Positions 1 through 8,230 of a DNA stretch of 18,421 nt are shown here, one piece after another (the first letter of the stretch is position 1; each line of letters starts with the position of its first letter). The stretch is from NCBI GenBank assembly GCA_017556885.1, contig JAFYLV010000131.1, forward strand, positions 1 to 18,421. The letters are read 5' to 3'. The notes under the pieces were generated by a model. That model saw only the letters and a list, made by a program, of their open reading frames with translations, did no database searches and had not been told where the DNA came from. This DNA comes from Clostridia bacterium (GTDB lineage Bacteria > Bacillota > Clostridia > Oscillospirales > QAMX01). The translations under genes were made by a program, and so were the position numbers.

Positions 1-110
1 AGACGGGAGCCATCGCCATAGGAAGCGGCAATGCCATGCCACTGCTCACATACCATTTCAATGGTCTCTGTTTCGTTATAGGCGGGAATAACGATGTAAA
101 GCTTTTCCAT
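1..110 (-). CDS. Family 2 glycosyltransferase, N-terminal part only (runs off left edge)
   Basis: Only the first 36 codons are inside the window. The protein begins MEKLYIVIPAYNETETIE, which is the typical opening of a GT-A fold family 2 glycosyltransferase: a beta strand followed by the PAYNE nucleotide-sugar binding loop. This opening is common in dolichol-phosphate mannosyltransferase or GtrB-like enzymes that load a sugar onto polyprenyl phosphate at the inner face of the membrane. The ATG is preceded by AAGGAG with good spacing. It lies 21 bases after the stop of the DUF2298 gene on the same strand, so it is probably the next gene of the same operon. The polyprenyl-phosphate specificity is inferred from the neighbours (GtrA family, large membrane protein). 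The C-terminal part that would confirm it is not visible. Confidence 0.85.
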   Translation of the reverse strand, partial: MEKLYIVIPAYNETETIEMVCEQWHGIAASYGDGSR

Positions 111-131
111 GTTCTTTCTCCTTATGAAGGA

Positions 132-2348
132 TTATTTTGTCAGTTGGATAACCGTAACATCACCGGATTTAAAGCATACGGATCCAAGGGAGAGCAGTTT
201 GTCAAGTGTGATTTGCGAGCCGTACTTTTCATATTCACAGTGTCCGATGTAAATATAATCGATTCCGTATTTCGCAATGATTTCACGGACCCTGGCTGAA
301 TCGGAATACTTATAAACGGCATCCACTTCTTCCTGCCGTGCGGCGACGATACCGTAATCGTTGTGCCAAAGCCATTCGTGGGTCTGCCAGCCAACCACAG
401 TAGCCCGTCCCGTGGACATGGAGACAAAGCAGGCATCGGTATAGCTGTCACCGTAGGTCTCCAGGATAACCGAATCCTTTGGTGTATTCTCCTGGATCCA
501 TTTCACCGCATCGTAATCGGGGTAACCCGTTCCGTTTTCACCTTCAAGCGAGGAAAATTCCTTGATAAACTCAATACCATCCAGGCTTTCGTACCGATTT
601 TCGCTGAGCTTTCCGTACCAGGCGGGGACAGCATCGGTGATATATCCGAGCATTGCAAGCATAACCGCAGACATACCAACAAAGGATAGGATCGCGCGGT
701 TGCGCTTCTTACAGGCTTCGACAATCCGGACAAAGGCATAGCCCATGGCCGTGTTGAAGAGGATAAATGCCTGATAGGATAACTTGAACATGGTGTTTGC
801 CCGCGGATAGTTTTCTTCATAGATATCGCGGACATAAACAAATTCCGTGCCAAATGCAAGACCGAAACCGCAAATAAAAAGGATCAAAACAAAAATATCC
901 TGAACCTCAAAGGCTTTCAGCGTGAAACGGTTCGTTGTGTCCGAAGCTGAACTTTTCGCCATCTTCTTTGTGCTTTTCAATTCCTGCTTACCCTTATTTA
1001 CAAGGAAAAGCCACAGAGCAAAGATAAGCCCGATCAGCAGGGGGCCACCCCAGAGCACCAGTAACTGATAGAAAAGAGAACGTTGTTTCACGATACCGAT
1101 ACCGCTGAACATGCTTTCAAATCCTACCGTAAAGGGGAGAGAGACTACGGTATTCAGTACGAAAAGCAGTACCATCTGGTAGACGGTAGAAAACCAAAGG
1201 CGGTATTTAAATCCATATCTGCGCCAGCCGGTATAGGCAAAGATAAAGAGAGATACCACCATGTAGATGGGATAATCCCAGAAATTGGTCATGCTGAAGG
1301 TGCCGATAAGCGCGCCCATCAAAACGAGATGCGGAGAAGGAATGAGCATCTGCAGAAGTGTCGGCTCTGTGACAGATTCCTTTTCGCGGCTGGAAAGCAC
1401 AAAACAGTAGGCCGTCGCAAGGAAGAGAAGGACAGGCAACACGTTCATCACGTGGGCATGCAGATCGGAGACAATATAGGAATAAAGCGGAAATTCGGTG
1501 ATCGTAAGATCATTCTCAACGGGCGGCTGATAACCGATATAACGGGTGGCATCCGCAAACCAGTAGGAGTATTCCGTATCGATAATATTGAGCTTATAAA
1601 GAATCTTACCGACAACGCCATATACAAAATGGTGCAGATTTCCGGCAAGACAGACCATGACCGAAGAAGTCAGACCGCCGATCACCGAGAAGGTACGGCT
1701 TCCGGACTTGCGGTGCGAAAGCATGGAATATACCAAGGAAAAAATGGCGCAGAAGGTTGCAGGCATGAGGGTCGCCATCATCAGATTATAGGCAACATCG
1801 GCCGTGAGTCCGGAAAGCTTTGCCGCGACTGCTGCGCAAAAATGCCCAAAATAGTAATAATTGATGGAACTACCCGCAAACCACATGTCCTGCGGAGGCA
1901 TGAAGTCGGAGTTGAGCATGCTATTGAGAAAGCCAAGGTTCATATACTTCTCAAGGGAATTCAGGTCGGGATTGTGTGCGCGGAGGTAGGCCCAGAAGGC
2001 GAGAAGAGCAAAAAAGATGAGTTCCTCGCAAATGGCGTGCCGCCGGAAATCACGGGAACGGAACCAGGCAGTCATCTCTTCCGCGAGGTCTTTGCGGCGT
2101 GCAAATATCGCGATCTCAACACAAATGAGAATGACCGCGCAGAGAATCACAGACAGATAACTGAACTTTAAAACATGAAGGCGTGCAGTGACGAACATGA
2201 GATATGCGGTCCCGACATATCCGATAATGCGGGCAAAGGAATAGCCCTTGTCCGCAAAGCGGCGAAAGAGCAGCCAGCAGGCGGGGAGGGCTACGATGCC
2301 ATAGGACAAAAACAGAAGCCACCAGCGAAGGATGCGCAATAAATCCAC
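132..2348 (-). CDS. DUF2298 / YYY-family polytopic membrane protein, candidate membrane-embedded glycosyltransferase
   Basis: This 738-residue protein has many hydrophobic segments and a soluble C-terminal part from about residue 575. It carries the YYY signature that names the family (INYYYFGHF, residues 162-170). Other family-like blocks are PPQDMWFAG (151-159), TEFPLYSYIVSDLHAH (284-299), TNFWDYP (354-360), RANTMFK (516-522) and GWQTHEWLW (653-661). The biochemical role of DUF2298 is not established as far as I know. The layout (a first external loop with PDLNSLEK at 127-134, many TM segments, a C-terminal soluble domain) is reminiscent of GT-C fold enzymes that use lipid-linked sugars. 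That reading is inference, supported by the adjacent GtrA-family and GT2 genes. The start is GTG, five bases after the gtrA stop, with AGGGGG upstream inside gtrA. No good ATG lies near, so translational coupling to gtrA is likely. Confidence 0.85.
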   Translation of the reverse strand: MDLLRILRWWLLFLSYGIVALPACWLLFRRFADKGYSFARIIGYVGTAYLMFVTARLHVLKFSYLSVILCAVILICVEIAIFARRKDLAEEMTAWFRSRDFRRHAICEELIFFALLAFWAYLRAHNPDLNSLEKYMNLGFLNSMLNSDFMPPQDMWFAGSSINYYYFGHFCAAVAAKLSGLTADVAYNLMMATLMPATFCAIFSLVYSMLSHRKSGSRTFSVIGGLTSSVMVCLAGNLHHFVYGVVGKILYKLNIIDTEYSYWFADATRYIGYQPPVENDLTITEFPLYSYIVSDLHAHVMNVLPVLLFLATAYCFVLSSREKESVTEPTLLQMLIPSPHLVLMGALIGTFSMTNFWDYPIYMVVSLFIFAYTGWRRYGFKYRLWFSTVYQMVLLFVLNTVVSLPFTVGFESMFSGIGIVKQRSLFYQLLVLWGGPLLIGLIFALWLFLVNKGKQELKSTKKMAKSSASDTTNRFTLKAFEVQDIFVLILFICGFGLAFGTEFVYVRDIYEENYPRANTMFKLSYQAFILFNTAMGYAFVRIVEACKKRNRAILSFVGMSAVMLAMLGYITDAVPAWYGKLSENRYESLDGIEFIKEFSSLEGENGTGYPDYDAVKWIQENTPKDSVILETYGDSYTDACFVSMSTGRATVVGWQTHEWLWHNDYGIVAARQEEVDAVYKYSDSARVREIIAKYGIDYIYIGHCEYEKYGSQITLDKLLSLGSVCFKSGDVTVIQLTK

Positions 2349-2353
2349 GACGG

Positions 2354-2767
2354 TCAGACCCCCTTGAAGGTAATAAACTTATTGAGCGCAAACTGAAGTG
2401 CTGCAACGAGAAAGACAGAACCGATCTTTACGAGATACTCGTTTGCAGAAAGCATATTCGTACCTACATGCATGATCAGTTCGGAGAAAAGCAATCCGAG
2501 GGTTCCTACAGTTAAAAACGAAAGAAGCCGACGGACAAAATGGGAATTTGCTTTGAAGTTCAGGTAGTAATTGAGGAAGAAGGAACAAAGCATACCGACA
2601 ACACAGCCGATGATATTTGCGACAAGCGGATCAAGGGAAAGAAAATGATTGCACAGGCTGAATATGCCGAAATCGATCATCGCGCAGGTACCGCCGATCA
2701 GACCGTAGAGCAGCAGCTGCCGCCAAATCGGATTCGAACGGAAGATCTCAAGCAGCTTTTTGATCAT
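2354..2767 (-). CDS. GtrA/GtcA-family small membrane protein (putative lipid-linked sugar flippase)
   Basis: This 137-residue protein has four predicted membrane segments (about 16-40, 47-70, 81-101 and 111-131). It has the hallmarks of the GtrA-like family: LLYGLIGGTCAMIDFGIF (19-36), SFFLNYYLNF (62-71) and a closing ALNKFITFK (127-135). Members such as phage GtrA and Listeria/Bacillus GtcA are thought to move a sugar-polyprenyl-phosphate across the membrane. They work with a GT2 enzyme that makes the lipid-sugar and a polytopic enzyme that transfers it. Both types of partner lie immediately downstream. The start ATG overlaps the glf stop as ATGA, and the next gene begins five bases after this stop, so the three genes are tightly coupled. 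Family assignment is firm; substrate is unknown. Confidence 0.93.
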   Translation of the reverse strand: MIKKLLEIFRSNPIWRQLLLYGLIGGTCAMIDFGIFSLCNHFLSLDPLVANIIGCVVGMLCSFFLNYYLNFKANSHFVRRLLSFLTVGTLGLLFSELIMHVGTNMLSANEYLVKIGSVFLVAALQFALNKFITFKGV

Positions 2768-3927
2768 TTGACAACACTCCTTGCAAGTCGCAGTGCTGCA
2801 AGAATGGCCGCATCCATATTGTAGTAGGCATAGTCAGCAAGCCGGCCGCAAAGATAAAGACCGGGGATCTTCTCGGCAAGTGCGGCGTATTTTGCATGCA
2901 GAGCACGGTTATCGTCATTCAGAATGGCATAATAAGGGATGCCAGCCTCTACACTTCCACGCACATATGCACGGGGGTATTCATACATTACCGTAGTGGA
3001 ACCGGACTTTTTCTGTGCCGTGAGCTTTTTAAACTCGGTGATCCGGGTGAAATCGCCGTCATTGGGGTAATTAACGACGGAAGCCGGCTGGAAGGAAGTC
3101 TTTTCATGATGTTCAAATACCATATGCAGACTGCGGTAGGGCAGAGCACCGTAGGCAAAATCAAAAAGCTCATCCGCAGGGCCGGTATAGATGCATATAC
3201 CGTTGAAGGGACGTCCGTCAAACTGCATGGTGCCTGCATCCGCATCCAGTGAAAGGTGAAGCTTTGCATCGCATCCGAGGGCGACGGAGATGTTCGGATG
3301 GTCAAGAAGGTTTTCAAAAAGGGCGGTAAATCCATCCTTTGGGGTCATCTGGATCGCATCCTGAAAATATCTGTCATCGTAGGACAGAACGACAGGCACG
3401 CGATTGATAACACCGGAATCAAGGGTTTCCACAGGAGTACCCCACTGTTTTGCGGTGTAGTTTTTAAAAACATAATCAAAAACAAATCGTCCAAGCTCCG
3501 CAAGCTCAGAATCGGGTGCTGCGATGAGCTCCGAAACCGTGACCTTTTCGCGGCCGGGGAAGGCTGCAGGAAGTTTTGCCTTCAAGGATTCGGCCTTTTC
3601 AGCGGAGAAAAGCGTATCAATTGATTTAAAATTAAAGGGAATGGGCACGAGTTTGTTCTTGATGCGGCCAAGCACCCGATGTTCATAGAAAAACCATTCG
3701 GAGAAGGGTTTGATATAGGAAAATGCCTCTTCGGAATTGGTATGGAAAATATGGGGGCCATAGCGATGTACAAGGATTCCGTGTTCATCCAACTCATCAT
3801 ACATATTTCCCGCAATATGGTTTCGCTTATCGATAATGCGCACGCGCAGACCGTATTCTTCGGCGAGCACGCGGGCACAAACGGCACCGGAGAAACCGCA
3901 GCCAACAACAAGGGCATCAAATTCCAT
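2764..3927 (-). CDS. glf: UDP-galactopyranose mutase
   Basis: This FAD enzyme interconverts UDP-galactopyranose and UDP-galactofuranose, the donor for galactofuranose in surface glycans. The 387 residues match the usual bacterial length. The N-terminal dinucleotide fold is GCGFSG (9-14). The family blocks HRYGPHIFHT (54-63), YTAKQWG (157-163) and NRVPV (175-179) follow. In the last block R176 probably matches the catalytic-site arginine known from characterised enzymes. DDRYF (184-188), VVNYP, EFKKLT and a C-terminal GRLADYAYYNMDAAI FAD contact follow. I chose the ATG at 3927 over the in-frame TTG at 3933 because GGAGGT lies eight bases before the ATG but only two before the TTG. The gene starts 21 bases after the parC stop and overlaps gtrA by four bases. 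The enzyme is cytoplasmic. Confidence 0.96.
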   Translation of the reverse strand: MEFDALVVGCGFSGAVCARVLAEEYGLRVRIIDKRNHIAGNMYDELDEHGILVHRYGPHIFHTNSEEAFSYIKPFSEWFFYEHRVLGRIKNKLVPIPFNFKSIDTLFSAEKAESLKAKLPAAFPGREKVTVSELIAAPDSELAELGRFVFDYVFKNYTAKQWGTPVETLDSGVINRVPVVLSYDDRYFQDAIQMTPKDGFTALFENLLDHPNISVALGCDAKLHLSLDADAGTMQFDGRPFNGICIYTGPADELFDFAYGALPYRSLHMVFEHHEKTSFQPASVVNYPNDGDFTRITEFKKLTAQKKSGSTTVMYEYPRAYVRGSVEAGIPYYAILNDDNRALHAKYAALAEKIPGLYLCGRLADYAYYNMDAAILAALRLARSVVK

Positions 3928-3935
3928 GATCAAAG

Positions 3936-3941
3936 ACCTCC
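3936..3941 (-). promoter_or_regulatory. Ribosome binding site fixing the glf start
   Basis: GGAGGT on the minus strand sits eight bases before the ATG at 3927, the normal spacing. It is too close to the alternative in-frame TTG at 3933. Confidence 0.8.
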
Positions 3942-3948
3942 GTGAATG

Positions 3949-6141
3949 TTATTCAAGAGAAAGCTGAACCTGTCCGAGATCCTCCGGCCGGATCAGAGCA
4001 CCGGCAGCGGGGATTTTCCGTACGCGGAAACGGCTTTGTGCGACGATATCCGTGGCCTGAACCCTTTCAGCCGCCGTCACACTGTGCTTTGCCTTAAGCG
4101 TAATGACCTGCATACCCTGCGCGTTCTTTGCGGCCTTAGGCGTAATCAGGGCAGAGGAGAAGAGAATCGCACGCTCATTATCGGTGCGCAGGATATATTC
4201 TTCATCGGACTTCTGCGTAAACACACCGATAAGGGGAGACTTATCGCAATAGGCGTTGATCAGCTTTTTGCGGTTTGTTTTGGTATCATAACCCTTCTTT
4301 TCGATCTTTGCCACCTTGCCGTTGGCATAGGCAAAGATGAGGAATCCGCTGTAGTCACCGGCGGGGATCATAGTAAAGACATTTTCGCCTTCATCCATAC
4401 CAAGCTTCGTCGGCAGGAAGTCGCCGAGGACACTGGCTTTGGTATCCTCAAAATCGGAACCGCGGGTCTTATAAACCTGCGCCTTATCGGTAAAGATGAG
4501 CAACTCGTCTTTATTCGAACCCTCAAAGAAGACTCCCATCTCGTCGCCTTCCTTGAATTTGTGCTCAGAGGACATGCGAAGGCTTTGGGGCGTGATCTTT
4601 TTGAAATATCCGCCGCGGGTCAGGAAGTAGGTAACTGGATAATCGGGGATCTCCTCCGCGGGCTCGATATATTCTTCCTCCGCCTCGTAGATGATCTCGG
4701 TGCGGCGATCTTTGCCGTACTTCTTTGCGATCCGACGCAGATCTTCGACGATCATGGAACGGATACGGCGGCGGCTGCCGATGGCATCCTCCATGTCGGC
4801 GATATCTTCACGCAGCTTGCCCGTTTCATCCAGTCGTTTGAGGATATATTCTTTGTTGATGTTGCGAAGTTTGATATCTGCGATAAAGTTTGCCTGAATT
4901 TCGTCAATTCCAAAGCCGATCATCAGATTGGGAACGACCTCTGCATCTTCTTCGGTATTTCGGATGATGGAAATAGCTCTGTCAATATCCAGCAGGATCT
5001 TTGACAGACCTTCCAGAAGGTGCAGACGTTCCTTCATCTTCTGGACCTTGTAGAAGAGCTTACGGCGGATGCATTCTTCACGCCAGGATGTCCATTCGTC
5101 CAGAATGTCGCTGATGCCCATGGTAAAGGGACGGCCGCCGATCAGAATGTTGAAATTGCAGGCGTAGGAATCGGTCAGCGGGGTGAGCTTATTTAAGCGA
5201 GCCATAAGCTTATCCACATCCGTGCCGCGCTTGACATCAATGGTGATCTTAAGACCGGAGAGATCGGATTCGTCGCGGATGTTTGTGATCTCGCGCACTT
5301 TGCCTGTCTTAACAAGGGTAACTACCTTGTCGATGATCTGCTCAATGGTGGTGGAATAGGGTATCTCGGTGATCTCGATGCAGCCATCCTTCTTGGAATA
5401 GCTCCATTTTGCGCGCAGTTTTACACTGCCGCGACCGGTGCGATAGATATCCTCCAGCGCTTTTTTATCGTACAGAAGCTCAGCGCCTGTAGAAAAATCA
5501 GGCGCAAGCAGTGTAGATGCAATATCGTGATCCGGATTTTTGATATAAGAAATGGTCGTCTCACAGACCTCGCGCAGGTTAAAGGAGCAGATATTGGAGG
5601 CCATGGCGACTGCAATGCCAAGATTTGGGTTAACCAAAACGTTGGGGAAGGCAACGGGAAGCAGGGTAGGCTCCTGCATGGTGCTGTCGTAGTTGTCGAC
5701 AAAATCAACGGTATCTTCGTCAATGGAGTCAAAGAATTCTTCGCAGATGCTCTCCAGCTTGACCTCGGTATAACGGGATGCGGCATAGGCCATATCGCGG
5801 GAATAGATCTTACCGAAGTTTCCCTTGGAATCCACAAGGGGATGCAGAAGGGTCTCATTTCCGCGGGCAAGGCGAACCATGGTCTCATAGATTGCGGCAT
5901 CACCGTGGGGATTTAAACGCATAGTCTGACCGACGACGTTGGCAGATTTCGTGCGGTTGCCTTTCAAAAGCCCCATCTTGTACATGGTGTAGAGAAGCTT
6001 TCTGTGGGAGGGCTTCAGGCCGTCGATCTCCGGCAGTGCACGGGAGACGATACAGCTCATGGCATAGGGAAGGTAATTGGATTCCAGCGTCTCGGTAATT
6101 CGCTGATCCCGCGTAACGGCGGTTTCAAGGTTTTCAGACAT
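3949..6141 (-). CDS. parC: ParC-like type IIA topoisomerase subunit A
   Basis: This is the DNA cutting and rejoining subunit of a type IIA topoisomerase (730 residues). It acts with the ParE-like ATPase encoded just upstream, probably in chromosome decatenation. The breakage-reunion domain starts near residue 15. Y124 in ASRYTEVKL is the catalytic tyrosine that forms the DNA phosphodiester link, with R123 beside it. The helix that binds DNA and quinolones reads PHGDAAIYETMVR (78-90). After about residue 500 come several beta-pinwheel blades (YFLTRGGYFKKI and similar). I see no GyrA-box (QRRGGKG-like) motif, which argues against gyrase and for topoisomerase IV or a gyrase-like paralog. The position equivalent to E. 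coli ParC S80 is alanine (A82). The start ATG at 6141 has AGGAAGG upstream and lies 18 bases after the parE stop. Confidence 0.92.
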   Translation of the reverse strand: MSENLETAVTRDQRITETLESNYLPYAMSCIVSRALPEIDGLKPSHRKLLYTMYKMGLLKGNRTKSANVVGQTMRLNPHGDAAIYETMVRLARGNETLLHPLVDSKGNFGKIYSRDMAYAASRYTEVKLESICEEFFDSIDEDTVDFVDNYDSTMQEPTLLPVAFPNVLVNPNLGIAVAMASNICSFNLREVCETTISYIKNPDHDIASTLLAPDFSTGAELLYDKKALEDIYRTGRGSVKLRAKWSYSKKDGCIEITEIPYSTTIEQIIDKVVTLVKTGKVREITNIRDESDLSGLKITIDVKRGTDVDKLMARLNKLTPLTDSYACNFNILIGGRPFTMGISDILDEWTSWREECIRRKLFYKVQKMKERLHLLEGLSKILLDIDRAISIIRNTEEDAEVVPNLMIGFGIDEIQANFIADIKLRNINKEYILKRLDETGKLREDIADMEDAIGSRRRIRSMIVEDLRRIAKKYGKDRRTEIIYEAEEEYIEPAEEIPDYPVTYFLTRGGYFKKITPQSLRMSSEHKFKEGDEMGVFFEGSNKDELLIFTDKAQVYKTRGSDFEDTKASVLGDFLPTKLGMDEGENVFTMIPAGDYSGFLIFAYANGKVAKIEKKGYDTKTNRKKLINAYCDKSPLIGVFTQKSDEEYILRTDNERAILFSSALITPKAAKNAQGMQVITLKAKHSVTAAERVQATDIVAQSRFRVRKIPAAGALIRPEDLGQVQLSLE

Positions 6142-6159
6142 GTATATTACCTTCCTTTC

Positions 6160-8157
6160 TTACGAAATGTCGGCCAGATCAAGATACTCGTATCCGCGCT
6201 GGGCAATGGCGGTCTTACGGCCTTCGAGATTATCGCCAAGCCACAAATCGAACATCTGTGCGGTGAGCTCTGCCTCATCGCTGGTGACACGGATCAGGCG
6301 GCGGGTCTCGGGAGCCATAGTGGTCAGGCTCATCATGGCGGGCTCGTTCTCGCCAAGTCCCTTGGAGCGCTGAATGGTAACTTTTTTATTTCCGAGATCG
6401 TGCAGGATATCGGTCTTTTCCTGCTCGTTATAGGCAAAATAGGTGTCGTCCTTGCAGGTGATCTCATACAGGGGAGACTCCGCGATATAGACAAAGCCCT
6501 CGGAGATGAGATCCGGCACCAGCCGATAGATCATCGCAAGGATCAGGGTGCGGATCTGGAAACCGTCTTCATCGGCATCGGTACAGATGATGACCTTGTT
6601 CCAGCGCAGTGCCTCCAGGCGGAAAGGGGGAAGATCCTTGACTGCTTTGGACTTGATCTGCACACCGCAGCCGAGAACGCGCATGAGATTTGTGATGATC
6701 TCGCTTGCGAAGATCTGCGCGTCGCTGGCCTTCAGGCAGTTCAGGATCTTACCGCGCACGGGCATAATGGCCTGAAATTCGGAATTTCGTGCCTGCTTAC
6801 AGGAGCCGAGTGCAGAATCACCCTCCACGATATATAGCTCTCTGCGTGAGAGATCGCTGGTACGGCAATCCACAAATTTCTCGATGCGGTTTTTAATGTC
6901 CATCTTTTCCGTCATCTTGCTCTTGACGGAGACGCGGGCTTTTTCCGCACTTTCACGGGCGCGTTTGTTGACCAGCACCTGATCGCCGATCTTCTGGGCT
7001 TCCGCAGGATTTTCAATAAAGTAAACTTCCAGAGATGACCGCAAAAATTCGGTCATGGCGTCCTGGATAAACTTATTGGTGATGGCCTTTTTGGTCTGGT
7101 TTGCATAGGAGGCGACCGAAGAGAAACAGTTTGTGACGATCAAAAGGCAATCTGCAACGTCGTTAAACTGGATCTTGGATTCGTTTTTGACATATTTATT
7201 CTGTCCCTTTAGATATGCATCAATAGCATAGACAAAGGCAGACCGAACCGCCTTGTCGGGGCTTCCGCCGTGCTCAAGCCAGGAGGAGTTATGGTAATAC
7301 TCCAACGCAGGAGATGCGTTTGTAAAGGTGAAGGCAACGTTGATCTTCAGCTTATAGTCCGCCTTATCTTCGCGGTCACGGCCGACACGGTCCGCAGAGA
7401 GATTCTGAATGGAGGTAAACTCCGTCCCTTTGGAAAGCTCGGCAACGTAGTCTGCGATGCCGTTGGGATAGAGATACTCCGTGGATTCAAATCGGGATCC
7501 GTGCTGCTGGCGGAAAACAAACTTAACGCCGGCATTGGCAACAGCCTGGCGGCGGAGGATATCATGGAAATAACTTTCGGGGATTACGATATCGGTAAAG
7601 ACCTGTAAATCGGGACGCCAGTAGTGCGTAGTTCCCGTTTTCTTTCGGTCAGCAGGCTCCTTCATGAGCTTATTTGGCGCTTTGGTAACGTTAACGCCCT
7701 TCTTGAAATTTAGGGTATACTTCGTATTGTCGTAATAGGAGGTAACGGTCATAAACTCGGATGCATACTGCGTTGCGCAGGCACCGAGACCGTTCATGCC
7801 AAGGGAGAGTTCATAATCCTTGCCGCCCTGATTGTTGTACTTTCCGCCGGCATAGAGCTCACAGTAAATCAGCTCCCAGTTGTAGCACTTTTCCTTGGAG
7901 TTATAGTCTACAGGAACGCCACGGCCAAAGTCATCTACCTGCAGGGAGTTATCTTCGTAGTGTGTAACGATGATTTCATTTCCGTAGCCTTCACGGGCTT
8001 CGTCAACAGAGTTAGAAAGGATCTCAAAGAACGAATGTTCACAGCCGTCGATACCGTCCGAGCCAAAAATGACCGAGGGGCGCTTACGTACACGGTCGGC
8101 TCCCTTCAGGGAAACGATACTTTCGTCGCCGTAGGATTTTGACGTCTCGTTTGCCAT
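6160..8157 (-). CDS. parE: ParE-like type IIA topoisomerase subunit B (ATPase)
   Basis: This ATPase subunit (665 residues) pairs with the ParC-like protein encoded next. It shows a GHKL ATPase domain with FFEILSNSVDEA (43-54; E45 is the expected general base and N49 the Mg ligand), DDFGRGVP (75-82) and GMNGLGA (120-126). The QTK ATP-sensing motif is at 354-356. The TOPRIM domain has EGDSALG (445-451) and TDADEDG (526-532), which supply the acidic metal ligands, followed by PLYEI and QRSKGLGE (596-603). Several blocks differ from textbook ParE/GyrB: GMNGLGACATQY instead of a GLHGVG-type loop, and serine in QRSKGLGE where tyrosine is usual. This suggests the divergent Clostridia lineage of these subunits. 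The ATG at 8157 is chosen because GGAGG lies five bases before it; an in-frame TTG at 8169 overlaps that site. It is first in the operon. Confidence 0.92.
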   Translation of the reverse strand: MANETSKSYGDESIVSLKGADRVRKRPSVIFGSDGIDGCEHSFFEILSNSVDEAREGYGNEIIVTHYEDNSLQVDDFGRGVPVDYNSKEKCYNWELIYCELYAGGKYNNQGGKDYELSLGMNGLGACATQYASEFMTVTSYYDNTKYTLNFKKGVNVTKAPNKLMKEPADRKKTGTTHYWRPDLQVFTDIVIPESYFHDILRRQAVANAGVKFVFRQQHGSRFESTEYLYPNGIADYVAELSKGTEFTSIQNLSADRVGRDREDKADYKLKINVAFTFTNASPALEYYHNSSWLEHGGSPDKAVRSAFVYAIDAYLKGQNKYVKNESKIQFNDVADCLLIVTNCFSSVASYANQTKKAITNKFIQDAMTEFLRSSLEVYFIENPAEAQKIGDQVLVNKRARESAEKARVSVKSKMTEKMDIKNRIEKFVDCRTSDLSRRELYIVEGDSALGSCKQARNSEFQAIMPVRGKILNCLKASDAQIFASEIITNLMRVLGCGVQIKSKAVKDLPPFRLEALRWNKVIICTDADEDGFQIRTLILAMIYRLVPDLISEGFVYIAESPLYEITCKDDTYFAYNEQEKTDILHDLGNKKVTIQRSKGLGENEPAMMSLTTMAPETRRLIRVTSDEAELTAQMFDLWLGDNLEGRKTAIAQRGYEYLDLADIS

Positions 8158-8162
8158 GTGTT

Positions 8163-8167
8163 CCTCC
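8163..8167 (-). promoter_or_regulatory. Ribosome binding site fixing the parE start
   Basis: GGAGG on the minus strand lies five bases before ATG 8157 and inside the reading frame that would start at the TTG at 8169. This makes the ATG the better start. Confidence 0.8.
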
Positions 8168-8191
8168 AAATGTTGTGTTTTTATTCAGATC

Positions 8192-8220
8192 ATTATACCA
8201 TAATTAGTTTTTGTTTGCAA
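8192..8220 (-). promoter_or_regulatory. Sigma-A type promoter for the parE-parC-glf unit
   Basis: On the minus strand a -35 TTGCAA (8215-8220) is followed by a 17-base spacer and a perfect -10 TATAAT (8192-8197). A TG one base before the -10 makes it an extended -10. Transcription would begin near 8185, leaving a leader of about 28 bases before the parE ATG. No operator-like repeat is evident. Confidence 0.85.
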
Positions 8221-8230
8221 TATGGGCATC

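Noticed and set aside
1083..2171. Long open frame (362 codons) on the plus strand opposite the DUF2298 gene
   Set aside because: It is rich in Arg, His, Lys and Gly in no recognisable pattern and lies fully antisense to a gene with clear family motifs, so it is a shadow of that gene's codon bias.
3946..5004. Long open frame (352 codons) on the plus strand opposite parC
   Set aside because: It has no domain or ribosome site, and parC on the other strand has strong motifs.
6004..6837. Open frame of 277 codons opposite the parC start and parE end
   Set aside because: It spans the junction of two well-supported genes antisense and shows no known motif.
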